A stretch of 64,000 bases of DNA from Bog-756 sp050014755 (GTDB taxonomy: Bacteria; Actinomycetota; Acidimicrobiia; Acidimicrobiales; RAAP-2): the NCBI GenBank assembly GCA_050014755.1, contig JBEKCS010000002.1, forward strand, positions 32,361 to 96,360, read 5' to 3'. The position numbers were made by a program, and so were the translations under genes. Shown one piece after another: positions 7,984 to 16,645 of this stretch (positions are counted from its first letter, which is position 1; every line of letters begins with the position of its first letter). The notes beneath the pieces were generated by a model that did no database searches, had not been told where the DNA came from, and was given only the letters and a program-made list of their open reading frames with translations.

Positions 7984-8716
7984 ATCTGCGCCGGGTCGAC
8001 GGCTCTCCGGGGGCCGGGACCCGATGGCCCTCGCCGCCCTGGCCGCCCTGGCCGAGCGCACCCGACCGGTCGCCGCCAGCCGGACCCGCCTCCTCCCGGT
8101 GGCTCCCCCGCTGGCCGGGCTGCTGCCTGACGGGGCCCTGCGCCGCGGCACCACCCTGACCGTCGGCGGGCCCGTGGGCGACGGTTCCCTCAGCATCGCC
8201 CTGGCCCTGGTGGCGACCGCCTCGGGCTCCGGGTCGTGGTGCGCGCTGGTCGGCCATCCCGGACTCGGTGCGGTCGCCGCCCGCGATCTCGGCGTCGACC
8301 TCGGGCGCCTGGCCGTCCTCCCCCGGCCGGGGGCGGCGTGGGCCGAGGCCACCGCTGCCGTGCTCGAGGGGATCGACCTGGTGGTGCTGTGCCCGCCGTT
8401 CCCTCCCCGGCGGGCCATGGCCCGCCGGCTGGTGGCCCGGGTACGCGAGCGTCGGGCCGTGCTGGTGGTGGTCCCGGGACGGGCCGGGTGGCCCGAGCCG
8501 CCCGACCTGCAGCTGCGGATCGACGATGCGGCATGGGAAGGGGTCGACGCCGGCGAGGGCCACCTCCGGCGTCGCCGGATGACCGTGACCGCCACCGGGC
8601 GCCGGTCGGCGGCACGGCCCACGCGCCGCTGCCTGTGGCTGCCCGCCGCCGACGGAACGGTCGCCGGGGCCCCCGACCCGCCCGACCCGCCCCACCCGTC
8701 CGGATCGGGGGCCTGA
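7976..8716 (+). CDS. imuA': ImuA'-type mutasome accessory protein
   Basis: A 246-residue RecA/SulA-like accessory protein of the damage-inducible mutasome, which is thought to bridge ImuB and DnaE2. The N-terminal half contains LLPVAPPLAGLLPDGALRRG, then the degenerate nucleotide-binding region GGPVGDGSLSIALAL, which lacks the GKT of a true Walker A. The core strand LVVLCPP follows. The C-terminus is basic and Pro-rich. The start lies in the SOS box. The gene is 1 nt upstream of imuB and in operon with dnaE2, which strongly supports the name. Confidence 0.85.
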   Translation: MFVSAPGRRLSGGRDPMALAALAALAERTRPVAASRTRLLPVAPPLAGLLPDGALRRGTTLTVGGPVGDGSLSIALALVATASGSGSWCALVGHPGLGAVAARDLGVDLGRLAVLPRPGAAWAEATAAVLEGIDLVVLCPPFPPRRAMARRLVARVRERRAVLVVVPGRAGWPEPPDLQLRIDDAAWEGVDAGEGHLRRRRMTVTATGRRSAARPTRRCLWLPAADGTVAGAPDPPDPPHPSGSGA

Positions 8717-8717
8717 C

Positions 8718-9809
8718 GTGGACCGCCTGCTGGTCGTGCACTGCCCCGACCTCCTCGACGAGGACGAGGGGGGTGCCGTGCTCCGCTCCTTCGCCGAGGT
8801 GATCGCCGCCGTCGGGGCCTACTGCCCGTGGGTGACCCCGGTGCGGCCCGGCATCTGCTCGCTGCCCGCCCGGGGGCCGGCCCGCTACTTCGGTGGCGAG
8901 GAAGCCCTGGTCGGGCTGGTCCACGAGGCCGCCTCCGGCGTCACGCCATCCGGCGCGGGCGTGGCCGACGGGCTGTTCGCCGCCGTGCTGGCCGCCCGGC
9001 GGAGCGTGATCGTCCCGCCCGGGGGGACCCCCGCCTTCCTCGCCCCGCTGCCGGTGACCGTCCTCGGGCAGGACGACCTGGCCGGGCTGCTCGACCGGCT
9101 CGGCATCCGCACCCTGGGCGGGTTCGCCGCCCTCCCCGACGCCCACGTCATCGGCCGGTTCGGGGCCGACGGGGCCCACGCCCACCGGGTGGCCGGCGGC
9201 CGGAGTGGCGAGCTGGCCGGACTGCGTCAGCCCCGCATCGCCCGCCTGCTCGACGGCGGTGGCGACGACGTACCGGTGGTGACCGAGCCCGGGTTCTGGG
9301 GCGGGACGAGCGATGCCGACGCCCGGGCCGCCCGGTGCCTGGCCGTGGCCCAGGAGCTCCTCGGCCCGACCGGGGTGGTGACCGCCCGGCTGCAGGGCGG
9401 GCGGGGGCCGGCCGAGCAGGCCCGCTTCGTGACCTGGACCACCGGGGAGCAGCCGGGAGGCGCCGGCGTCGCCCACCGCACGGCCGGTGCGCCCTGGCCC
9501 GGGCGGATCCCGCCGCCGGCCCCGGCCGTCGTCCACCCGGACCCGCCCCGGGCCGACCTGGCCGACGCCCGGGGCCGACCCGTGCGCGTCTCGGCCCGGG
9601 GGCTGTTGACGGCGGCGCCGGACCGGCTCTCGGTGGAGGGCGGCCCGTGGGAGCCGCTGTCGGGATGGGCCGGACCGTGGCCGTCGGACGAGCGCTGGTG
9701 GTCGCGGTCGCGTCGGCGGGGCGCCCGCCTGCAGGCCGTCACCGCACGGGCCGCCCACCTGCTGCTGGTCGAACGGGGCCGGTGGTGGGTCGAGGCGACC
9801 TACGACTGA
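8718..9809 (+). CDS. imuB: ImuB, non-catalytic Y-family polymerase-like hub protein (short form)
   Basis: A 363-residue Y-family polymerase relative that in mycobacteria links the mutasome to the beta clamp and DnaE2 without polymerising. The family motif LPARGPARYFGGEE is at about residues 53-66, followed by helix-hairpin-helix-like segments (LLDRLGIRTLGGFAALP) and a little-finger-like C-terminal region. The protein is shorter than typical ImuB (around 500 residues). The first strand (RLLVVHCPDL) runs almost directly into the VRPGICSLP region, so much of the usual N-terminal palm is missing. Start GTG, 1-nt gap from imuA'. Confidence 0.85.
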   Translation: MDRLLVVHCPDLLDEDEGGAVLRSFAEVIAAVGAYCPWVTPVRPGICSLPARGPARYFGGEEALVGLVHEAASGVTPSGAGVADGLFAAVLAARRSVIVPPGGTPAFLAPLPVTVLGQDDLAGLLDRLGIRTLGGFAALPDAHVIGRFGADGAHAHRVAGGRSGELAGLRQPRIARLLDGGGDDVPVVTEPGFWGGTSDADARAARCLAVAQELLGPTGVVTARLQGGRGPAEQARFVTWTTGEQPGGAGVAHRTAGAPWPGRIPPPAPAVVHPDPPRADLADARGRPVRVSARGLLTAAPDRLSVEGGPWEPLSGWAGPWPSDERWWSRSRRRGARLQAVTARAAHLLLVERGRWWVEATYD

Positions 9810-9825
9810 GGACGGGACGTCGACC

Positions 9826-12800
9826 ATGGCCTACGCGGAGCTCCACGCCCACTCCAATTTCTCCTTCCTCGACGGTGCCAGCCATCCCGAGGAACTGGCC
9901 GCGGAGGCGGTCCGGCTCGGACTGTCGGCGATGGCGCTCACCGACCACAACGGACTCTACGGGGCGGTCCGGTTCGCCGTGGCGTCCCGGGCCTTCGGCC
10001 TGCCCACCGTGTTCGGCGCCGAGCTCACCCTGTCCGGCGCCGACGGCCCCCACCTCCGGACCGGCATGCCCGACCCGGACGGCACCCACCTGGTGGTGCT
10101 GGCCCGCGACCCCGAGGGCTACGCCCGCCTCAGCCGGGCCATCGCCGAGGCCCACCTGGACGGGGGGGAGAAGGGACGGCCCGCCCTCACCCTCGACGCC
10201 CTGGCCGACCGCCACGGTGGCCACTGGCAGATCCTGACCGGGTGCCGGAAGGGCCCCCTGGCCGCAGCCCTCACCGAGGAGGGGCCGGCGGCAGCGGCCC
10301 GGGCCCTCGACCGCCTCGTCGACCGGTTCGGGCGCGAGCACCTGGCCGTCGAGCTGTGGGACCACGGCACGCCGATCGACGGCCCCCGCAACGACGCCCT
10401 GGCCGTGCTGGCCGCCGAACGGGGTGTGGCCCCGGTCGCCACCAACAACGTCCACTACGCCACCCCGGCCCGCTTCCCGCTGGCCACCACCCTGTCCGCC
10501 GTACGGGCGCGGCGGACGCTCGAGGACCTCGAGGGGTGGCTCCCCTCCTCGGCCACCGCCTGCCTGCGGGGCGAGGCCGAGCAGCGCCGGCGGTTCGCCC
10601 GGTGGCCGGGAACCGTCGAGCGGGCGGGCGAGCTGGCCGCCGAGTGCGCGTTCGACCTCCGGCTGGTGGCTCCCCGGCTCCCCGACTTCCCGGTGCCCGA
10701 GGGGCACACCGAGCAGACCTGGCTGGTCGAGTTGACACGGCGGGGGGCGGCCGAGCGGTACGGGCCGCCGGGGGCCGAACGGGTGCCGGGGGCGTACGCC
10801 CAGCTCGACCACGAGCTCGGGGTGATCGGCGCCCTCGGGTTCCCGGGGTACTTCCTCACCGTGTGGGACATCGTCCGGTTCTGCAGGCGCCAGGACATCT
10901 TCTGCCAGGGCCGGGGGTCGGCCGCCACCTCGGCGGTCTGCTTCGCCCTCGGCATCACCAACGTGGACGCCGTCTCGCTCGGACTGCTCTTCGAGCGCTT
11001 CCTGTCCCCGGCCCGGGACGGGCCGCCCGACATCGACGTCGACATCGAGTCGGGCCGTCGCGAGGAGGTCATCCAGTACGTCTACAAGCGCTACGGGAGG
11101 CTCCATGCCGCCCAGGTGGCCAACGTGATCACCTACCGGTCCCGTTCCGCGCTGCGCGACGTGGGCAAGGCCCTCGGGCACACCGCCGAGGAGGTGGACA
11201 CCTGGGCCGGGTCGGTCGAGCGCGGCCAGCCCCTCGACGAGCGCGAGGACCTGCCGCCGATGGTGCAACAGCTGGCCGGCGAGCTGCTCGGGTTCCCACG
11301 GCACCTCGGCATCCACTCGGGGGGCATGGTCATCTGCGACCGGCCGGTGGTCGAGGTCTGCCCGGTGGAGTGGGGGCGGATGCCGGGACGCAGCGTGCTG
11401 CAGTGGGACAAGGACGACTGTGCGGCGGCCGGCCTGGTCAAGTTCGACCTCCTGGGCCTGGGCATGCTCACCGCCCTCCACCACATGGTCGACCTGGTGG
11501 CCGGGTCCCACGGGGTGACGATCGACCTGGCCCGCCTCGACCAGGAGCCCGAGGTCTACGACCTGCTGTGCCGGGCCGACACGGTGGGCGTCTTCCAGGT
11601 GGAGTCGCGGGCCCAGATGAACACCCTCCCCCGGGTGCAGCCCCGCTGCTTCTACGACCTGGCCATCGAGGTCGCCCTCATCCGCCCGGGGCCCATCCAG
11701 GGCAACGCCGTCCATCCCTACATCCGCCGCCGCAACGGGACCGAGCCCGTCTCCTACCTCCACCCGCTGATGCGACCGGCCCTGGAGCGGACCCTCGGCG
11801 TGCCGCTCTTCCAGGAGCAGCTGATGCAGATCGCCATCGACGTGGCCGGGTTCAGTCCGGCCGAGGCCGACGAGCTGCGCCAGGCCATGAGCGCCAAGCG
11901 GTCCGGCGAGCGCATGGCCCGGCTCCGGGACCGCCTGTTCGCCGGCATGGCGGCCCGGGGGGTGTCCGAGGCGGTGTCCGAGCAGGTGTACACGGCGCTG
12001 GCCGCCTTCGCCAACTTCGGCTTCCCCGAGAGCCACTCGGTGGCCTTCGCCCACCTGGTGTACGCGACGGCCTGGTGCAAGGTGCACTACCCCGCCGCCT
12101 TCACCGCCGGGCTCCTCAACGCCCAGCCCATGGGGTTCTGGTCACCCCAGAGCCTGGTGGCCGACGCCAAGCGCCACGGCGTGACGGTCCGCCGGCCCGA
12201 CGTCGACCGGGGCCGGGCCGCGGCCTCCCTCGAGCCGGAGCGCGACCCGGGGCACGGAACCGGGCGGCCGATCCCGGCCGGGGCGGCGGCGGTGCGCCTC
12301 GGCCTGTCGTCGGTGCGCGGCATCGGGTCCGACACCGCCGCCCGGATCGAGGCGGGGGCGCCGTGGTCGGACATGGAGGACCTCGTGCGCCGTGCCGGGG
12401 TGACCCGGGCCCAACTGGAGGCCCTGGCCACCGCCGGGGCCCTGGACGGGCTGGGCGGTCGGGGCCGGTCCGGCGGTCGCCACGGCGCCGGCGGACGGCG
12501 GTCGCTGGTGTGGGGGGCGGGAGCGGCCGCCCAGGCCACCGCCGACCGTCTCCCGGGTGTGGTCACCGGCGCCGAGCCCCCGCCCCTCCCGGCGCCCACC
12601 CCGTGGGAAGAGGTGTCCGACGACCTGTGGTCGCTCGGCATGGCCCCCGACACCACCGCCATGGAACTGGCCCGCTCCGGACTGGACCGGCGCGGGGTGG
12701 TACGGGCCGCCGCCCTGGCCGGCCGGCCGGCCGGGGACCGGGTCACCGTCGGGGGTGTGGTCACCCACCGCCAGGCGCCCGAGAGTGCCCACGGAGCGGT

Positions 12801-13008
12801 GTTCCTCAACCTGGAGGACGAGACCGGGATGGTCAACATCGTGTGCTCGCGCGGGGCCTGGGTCCGGTGGAAGCCGGTGGCCAGGGCCTGTCCGGCACTC
12901 CTGGTCCGGGGTCGGGTCGAGCGGTCCGAGGGATCGATGACCCTGGTGGCGGAACGGTTCGAGCCGCTCCCGCTCGGATCGGTGCCGTCCTCCCGCGATT
13001 TCCGGTAA
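9826..13008 (+). CDS. dnaE2: error-prone DNA polymerase DnaE2
   Basis: A 1060-residue C-family polymerase used in damage-induced mutagenesis. The N-terminal PHP domain begins YAELHAHSNFSFLDGAS. The catalytic acidic motif PDIDVDIESGRR is near residue 405, then HSGGMVICD. The finger and beta-binding regions and a C-terminal OB-fold (VTVGGVVTHRQ, LEDETGMVNI) follow. Its length and lack of a full C-terminal tau-binding region fit DnaE2 rather than DnaE1. ATG is 16 nt after imuB, in the same SOS operon. Confidence 0.95.
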   Translation: MAYAELHAHSNFSFLDGASHPEELAAEAVRLGLSAMALTDHNGLYGAVRFAVASRAFGLPTVFGAELTLSGADGPHLRTGMPDPDGTHLVVLARDPEGYARLSRAIAEAHLDGGEKGRPALTLDALADRHGGHWQILTGCRKGPLAAALTEEGPAAAARALDRLVDRFGREHLAVELWDHGTPIDGPRNDALAVLAAERGVAPVATNNVHYATPARFPLATTLSAVRARRTLEDLEGWLPSSATACLRGEAEQRRRFARWPGTVERAGELAAECAFDLRLVAPRLPDFPVPEGHTEQTWLVELTRRGAAERYGPPGAERVPGAYAQLDHELGVIGALGFPGYFLTVWDIVRFCRRQDIFCQGRGSAATSAVCFALGITNVDAVSLGLLFERFLSPARDGPPDIDVDIESGRREEVIQYVYKRYGRLHAAQVANVITYRSRSALRDVGKALGHTAEEVDTWAGSVERGQPLDEREDLPPMVQQLAGELLGFPRHLGIHSGGMVICDRPVVEVCPVEWGRMPGRSVLQWDKDDCAAAGLVKFDLLGLGMLTALHHMVDLVAGSHGVTIDLARLDQEPEVYDLLCRADTVGVFQVESRAQMNTLPRVQPRCFYDLAIEVALIRPGPIQGNAVHPYIRRRNGTEPVSYLHPLMRPALERTLGVPLFQEQLMQIAIDVAGFSPAEADELRQAMSAKRSGERMARLRDRLFAGMAARGVSEAVSEQVYTALAAFANFGFPESHSVAFAHLVYATAWCKVHYPAAFTAGLLNAQPMGFWSPQSLVADAKRHGVTVRRPDVDRGRAAASLEPERDPGHGTGRPIPAGAAAVRLGLSSVRGIGSDTAARIEAGAPWSDMEDLVRRAGVTRAQLEALATAGALDGLGGRGRSGGRHGAGGRRSLVWGAGAAAQATADRLPGVVTGAEPPPLPAPTPWEEVSDDLWSLGMAPDTTAMELARSGLDRRGVVRAAALAGRPAGDRVTVGGVVTHRQAPESAHGAVFLNLEDETGMVNIVCSRGAWVRWKPVARACPALLVRGRVERSEGSMTLVAERFEPLPLGSVPSSRDFR

Positions 13009-13062
13009 GGCAACGCCGCCGGCATGCCGATACTCCGGGTGACAGGTTCGCACAACTGCCAA

Positions 13063-13090
13063 TTGACTACTCTCAGTGATCTAGTAAATA
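13063..13090 (+). promoter_or_regulatory. promoter (TTGACT-N16-TAAATA)
   Basis: An unusually AT-rich patch in the dnaE2 downstream gap contains TTGACT at 13063-13068 and TAAATA at 13085-13090, separated by 16 nt. It would drive the leader ORF at 13124 and the membrane protein at 13180. Confidence 0.5.
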
Positions 13091-13123
13091 CTTATAGTGG
13101 TATCTGTACAACGAGGAGCGTTG

Positions 13124-13183
13124 GTGAATCCCAAGGGGCAGGGAATCAACAGCAGTCGAATTCCGGGGGCTCGCGGAGCATGA
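13124..13183 (+). CDS. 19-residue leader ORF overlapping the next start
   Basis: A GTG-initiated frame with a good ribosome-binding site (GAGGAG, 5 nt spacer). Its stop codon overlaps the downstream ATG as ATGA at 13180-13183. The downstream gene has no strong SD of its own. This suggests translational coupling or a small leader peptide (it begins VNPKGQGIN and ends GARGA). Confidence 0.45.
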   Translation: MNPKGQGINSSRIPGARGA

Positions 13184-13944
13184 ACGCCCCCTCGCCCGAG
13201 GTCCTCAACCTCGTCACCGCCGTCGTCTCCGCCGCGGTCGCGCTCTCCGTCGCCCTCGGAGCGGTCGACCTGATCCGCCAGCCCGGCTGGGCATGGAAGG
13301 CCGCAGGCGAGCCACGGACGATCTGCCTGCTGCTCATCCTCCTCCTGCCCGGGGTCGGTCTGGCCATCTACGTGTTCGGTGTCCGTCCGCGGGTGGTGGC
13401 CGTCGCCGCCGTCGGTCGGGCAGCCACCCTCCCCTTCGAACGCTTCGCCGACCGGGCCAACCTGGACGCCGAGGACACACGGTCGATCGAGATCCTCGCC
13501 GCTCCGGCCACGTTCGCCAGCTTCGGCGAGCCACGGGTCACCCCACCCGTCCGCCCGACCGAGAAGGTCGTCGAAGCCCCCGCCCGCGGCGGGTTCTTCG
13601 AGGACCCCGACGTCTTGACCATCGGTGCCGCCGCAGAGTTCTTCGAAACCGGGGTACTGGTGACGGCCGCGCCCCGCGAGCCGCTCACCATCAACATCCC
13701 CGGAGCGATGGGACGGCCGTACCGACCGGTGCAGCGGGCATCGCTCGACGAGTCCGATCAGTCGACCAGCGTCGCCGCACGTGTCCCCGACGCCTCGTCC
13801 GACGGCACCGTCCGGGCCGCCAGCGTGGCCCGGTGGATGAGCGACCCGACCGGTCGCCACCAGTACCGCTACTGGGACGGGAACTGCTGGACCGACAGCG
13901 TCTCCGACGCCGGAGTGGAGTCCCGGGACCCCGGCATCGGCTGA
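13180..13944 (+). CDS. membrane protein with N-terminal PLDc_N-like and C-terminal DUF2510 domain
   Basis: A 254-residue protein. Two hydrophobic segments (about residues 6-30 and 45-65) with an intervening loop resemble the PLDc_N membrane hairpin. A long polar linker follows. The C-terminal 35 residues carry the DUF2510 signature (WMSDPTGRHQYRYWDG, then NCWTD). DUF2510 is common at the termini of actinobacterial membrane proteins and may bind other envelope or regulatory proteins. The ATG overlaps the leader ORF stop. Confidence 0.7.
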   Translation: MNAPSPEVLNLVTAVVSAAVALSVALGAVDLIRQPGWAWKAAGEPRTICLLLILLLPGVGLAIYVFGVRPRVVAVAAVGRAATLPFERFADRANLDAEDTRSIEILAAPATFASFGEPRVTPPVRPTEKVVEAPARGGFFEDPDVLTIGAAAEFFETGVLVTAAPREPLTINIPGAMGRPYRPVQRASLDESDQSTSVAARVPDASSDGTVRAASVARWMSDPTGRHQYRYWDGNCWTDSVSDAGVESRDPGIG

Positions 13945-13959
13945 CGTGGCCGCGGCCGG

Positions 13960-14967
13960 CTACCGACCCTGACGGACGAGACGGCTCAGCCGGGCCACCA
14001 GCACCTCGACCACCAGTTCACCCGACAGCCCGGTCGTTCCCCGCAGGTCGAGGTCGGCCTCGGACAGCAGCTGGACGGCCCGGGCGATCCGGGCGGATCC
14101 CAACCGGTTGGCCTGAGCCAGCGCCTTCTTGGCCGGGAACGCGCTCGTGATCCCGAGCAGCTCCGCGGCCTGCTCGGGCGAGGTGACCCCCGAGCCGTCG
14201 AGGCGCAGCATCTGGCGGTAGTGCTTGTGCAGCAGGGCGAGGACCACCAGCGGGTGGGTCTCCCCCGCCGACAGCATGCGGTGGAGCACCTCGAGCGCGG
14301 CGGCGGTCCTTCCGACGTCGATGGCATCGGTGAGGTCCCACGGCGCCAGGGCACCCGCTTCGCCGAGGAACGGCTCGAGGTCGGCGGCGGTGACCGTCGC
14401 CCCCTTGCCGTAGGCGGAGGCCAGCGTGTCGAGCAGGCCGACGAGGCGACCCATGTCCGAGCCCAGGTGATCGGCCAGCCGGGACTGGGCCGCGCCGTCG
14501 AGCCGGACCGGTCCTCCCTTCAGGTGGTCGGCCAGCCACTGGGTCCGGGCCCTGCCCGTCCCCACCGAGGTGTCGACCACCCCGCCGGAGGCGGTCAGCG
14601 CCTTGGACAGCGCGGTGTTGATGGCACCTCCCCCGGCCACCAGCACCAGCGCGGTGGTGGGAAGGGGGTCGGCCAGGTAGGCGACCAGGCGCTTGGCGTC
14701 GGCCGTCACGATCTGGCCCGCCTCACGGACGACCACCACCCGCCGTTCCACCAGGAAGGGCGGCGTGGTGCACGCGTCGATGACCGCCCCGACGTCGAAC
14801 TGGTCGACGCCGGGGCCGCCGAACTCCTCGACCATCATCGACGGATCCCGCCCGGCGACCAGCTGTTCGACCAGGGCGTGGGCGGCCTGGGCCACGAGCG
14901 AAGGATCCGACCCCTTGACCAGGTAGGCCGGTCGGTGCCCGGTGTCGGTCATCGCCGACGCGCTCAC
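13960..14967 (-). CDS. holA: DNA polymerase III subunit delta
   Basis: A 335-residue clamp-loader delta subunit that opens the beta clamp. The N-terminal RecA-like fold starts PAYLVKGSDPSLV, with FLVERRVVVVREA in domain I. The C-terminal collar domain contains HPLVVLALLHKHYRQMLRL and ends SGELVVEVLVARL. GTG was chosen because it overlaps the folP stop as GTGA, showing translational coupling; an ATG five codons later is possible. Confidence 0.85.
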   Translation of the reverse strand: MSASAMTDTGHRPAYLVKGSDPSLVAQAAHALVEQLVAGRDPSMMVEEFGGPGVDQFDVGAVIDACTTPPFLVERRVVVVREAGQIVTADAKRLVAYLADPLPTTALVLVAGGGAINTALSKALTASGGVVDTSVGTGRARTQWLADHLKGGPVRLDGAAQSRLADHLGSDMGRLVGLLDTLASAYGKGATVTAADLEPFLGEAGALAPWDLTDAIDVGRTAAALEVLHRMLSAGETHPLVVLALLHKHYRQMLRLDGSGVTSPEQAAELLGITSAFPAKKALAQANRLGSARIARAVQLLSEADLDLRGTTGLSGELVVEVLVARLSRLVRQGR

Positions 14968-15806
14968 GCCCGGGCCCCGGTGATGGCCGCGATCACGTCG
15001 CACGCCCGTCGGTTGGCATCGACCTCGTGGACCCGCATCACCCGGCAACCCAGGCAGGCGCCGAGCGAGGTGGCCGACACGGACGCCTCCCGGCGCTCGC
15101 CGATCTCCAGGCCGAGCACCACCCCGAGGAACGTCTTGTTGGATGCCGACAGCAGCAGCGGGTAGCCAAGATCCGCGAGCTGGTCCGAGGACCGCAGCAG
15201 GGTCAGCGACTGGGCTGCCGTCTTGCCGAGGTCGAGCCCGGCGTCGAGCACGATCCGGTCGGGCGTGAGCCCGGCCCGGAGGGCCCGGTCGGCCCGGTCG
15301 AGGAGGAAGGTCCGTACGGCATCGACCACGTCGTCATAGACCGGCTCGGGGTCGGGGATCCGCGGACCCAGGCGGATGTGGGTGGCCACCACGGTGGCCC
15401 CGGCCTCGACGGCGGCCGGCAGGTAGTCGGGATCGGCGAACCCACTGATGTCGTTGCCGACCACCGCCCCGGCCCGGTAGGCCTCGCGGGCCACCGAGGC
15501 TCTCCAGGTGTCGACCGAGACGGCGACGTCGAACCGGGAGGCGACCGCCTCGATGGCGGGGATCACCCGGTCGAGCTCCTCCGCCTCCCCCACCTCGGGG
15601 CCGGGACCGGCCTTCACCCCACCGACGTCGAGCAGATCGGCGCCCTGGTCGACGAGGGTTCCGGCCCGACGGACCAGGTCGTCGAGGGCGAACGTGGCCC
15701 CCTTGTCGTAGAACGAGTCGGGGGTGCGGTTGAGGATGCCCATGACCAGGGCCCGGTGCTCGATGTCCACGGTCCGGTCTCCGAGGCGCAGGGTGGTGGC
15801 TCGCAC
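14964..15806 (-). CDS. folP: dihydropteroate synthase
   Basis: A 280-residue TIM-barrel enzyme joining p-aminobenzoate to dihydropterin pyrophosphate in folate synthesis. Diagnostic motifs are MGILNRTPDSFYDKG (strand 1), ADLLDVGG, VSVDTWRASVAREA, NDISGF and LDAGLDLGKTAAQSL. The late SNKTF segment contains the substrate-binding Lys equivalent. The usual GG after LDVGG is followed by VKAGPG rather than the commonest sequence. That places it within the FolP family, but it could be a paralogue of the FolP2 type found in actinobacteria. Confidence 0.85.
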   Translation of the reverse strand: MRATTLRLGDRTVDIEHRALVMGILNRTPDSFYDKGATFALDDLVRRAGTLVDQGADLLDVGGVKAGPGPEVGEAEELDRVIPAIEAVASRFDVAVSVDTWRASVAREAYRAGAVVGNDISGFADPDYLPAAVEAGATVVATHIRLGPRIPDPEPVYDDVVDAVRTFLLDRADRALRAGLTPDRIVLDAGLDLGKTAAQSLTLLRSSDQLADLGYPLLLSASNKTFLGVVLGLEIGERREASVSATSLGACLGCRVMRVHEVDANRRACDVIAAITGARA

Positions 15807-15850
15807 GGGGCTGACGCTACCGGAGGCCGTCGCGGTCGGAGGCGGCGGAG

Positions 15851-16567
15851 TCAGAAGAGCCGGGAGGCCAGGGCCTTGCGGTAGGCGAGGGTGCGGGGGT
15901 CGTCCGGGCCGAGTGTCTCGAGCAGGTCGAGGTACTCCTGGCGGGCGTCGGGATCGCCCTTCACCCGCTCGAGGAGACCGTCGAGCAGGGTCCCGACATC
16001 GTGGGTCGCCACGTCGACGCGGTCGGCCAGTCGGGCCTCGGCCAGCAGCCTCCGGGTCTCCGGTGTCTCGGGGATCCGCCCGAGCAGCGCCACGGCCTCG
16101 TCGGTCTCCCCCCGTCCGATCAACAGTCCGGCCAGCCCGGCGATGGCCACCGGATGGTCGGGCTGCAGTTCGAGTGCCCGCCGCAGGACCGCCTCGTCGC
16201 CGGAGGCGGTGCCCTCGTCGGCCAGCACGTCCGCCTCGGACCTGACCGGTGCCAGGCGGTCGACGAACGCCTTGACTGCGGCCTCGGGCTGGGCGCCGAT
16301 GAACTGGTCGACGACCGCACCGTCGCGCACGGCGAACACGGCGGGGATGGACTGGACCCGGAAGCTCGCCGAGATCTCGGGGTTCTCGTCCACGTTGACC
16401 TTGGCCAGCGCGACGGCTCCGTCGGTAGCGGCGACGAACCGCTCGATGACCGGCCCGAGCGTCGTGCACGGCCCGCACCAGGGGGCCCACAGGTCGACGA
16501 CGACCGGGACCTCGAAGGAGCGCTTGAGCACGACCTCCTCGAATGTGGAATCGGTGGCATCGACCAT
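15851..16567 (-). CDS. thioredoxin domain protein with TPR-like C-terminus (CnoX/YbbN type)
   Basis: A 238-residue cytoplasmic redox/chaperone protein. Residues 1-108 form a thioredoxin fold with active site WAPWCGPCTTLGPV and the cis-Pro motif SIPAVF. Residues 115-235 are TPR-like helices (DEAVLRRALELQPDHP). This arrangement matches CnoX/YbbN, which binds chlorinated or oxidised clients and hands them to chaperones; unlike E. coli YbbN, both cysteines are present. TATCGT lies 8 nt upstream of the ATG. It is divergent from the phosphotransferase gene. Confidence 0.85.
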   Translation of the reverse strand: MVDATDSTFEEVVLKRSFEVPVVVDLWAPWCGPCTTLGPVIERFVAATDGAVALAKVNVDENPEISASFRVQSIPAVFAVRDGAVVDQFIGAQPEAAVKAFVDRLAPVRSEADVLADEGTASGDEAVLRRALELQPDHPVAIAGLAGLLIGRGETDEAVALLGRIPETPETRRLLAEARLADRVDVATHDVGTLLDGLLERVKGDPDARQEYLDLLETLGPDDPRTLAYRKALASRLF

Positions 16568-16645
16568 GGCCTACGACGATATCGGGCAGCAGCCCACGAC
16601 CGTCCGGATCCGGGTCGTTCCGGCGACGCGGGTAGCGTCGGGGCG

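Noticed and set aside
9739..12087. A 782-codon open frame on the minus strand opposite dnaE2
   Set aside because: It is a GC-rich antisense shadow: low-complexity His/Gly/Arg/Val composition and no domain, and dnaE2 on the other strand is certain. The same applies to the long minus-strand frame opposite the monooxygenase (3026-5227) and the alternate plus frame at 10242-13079.
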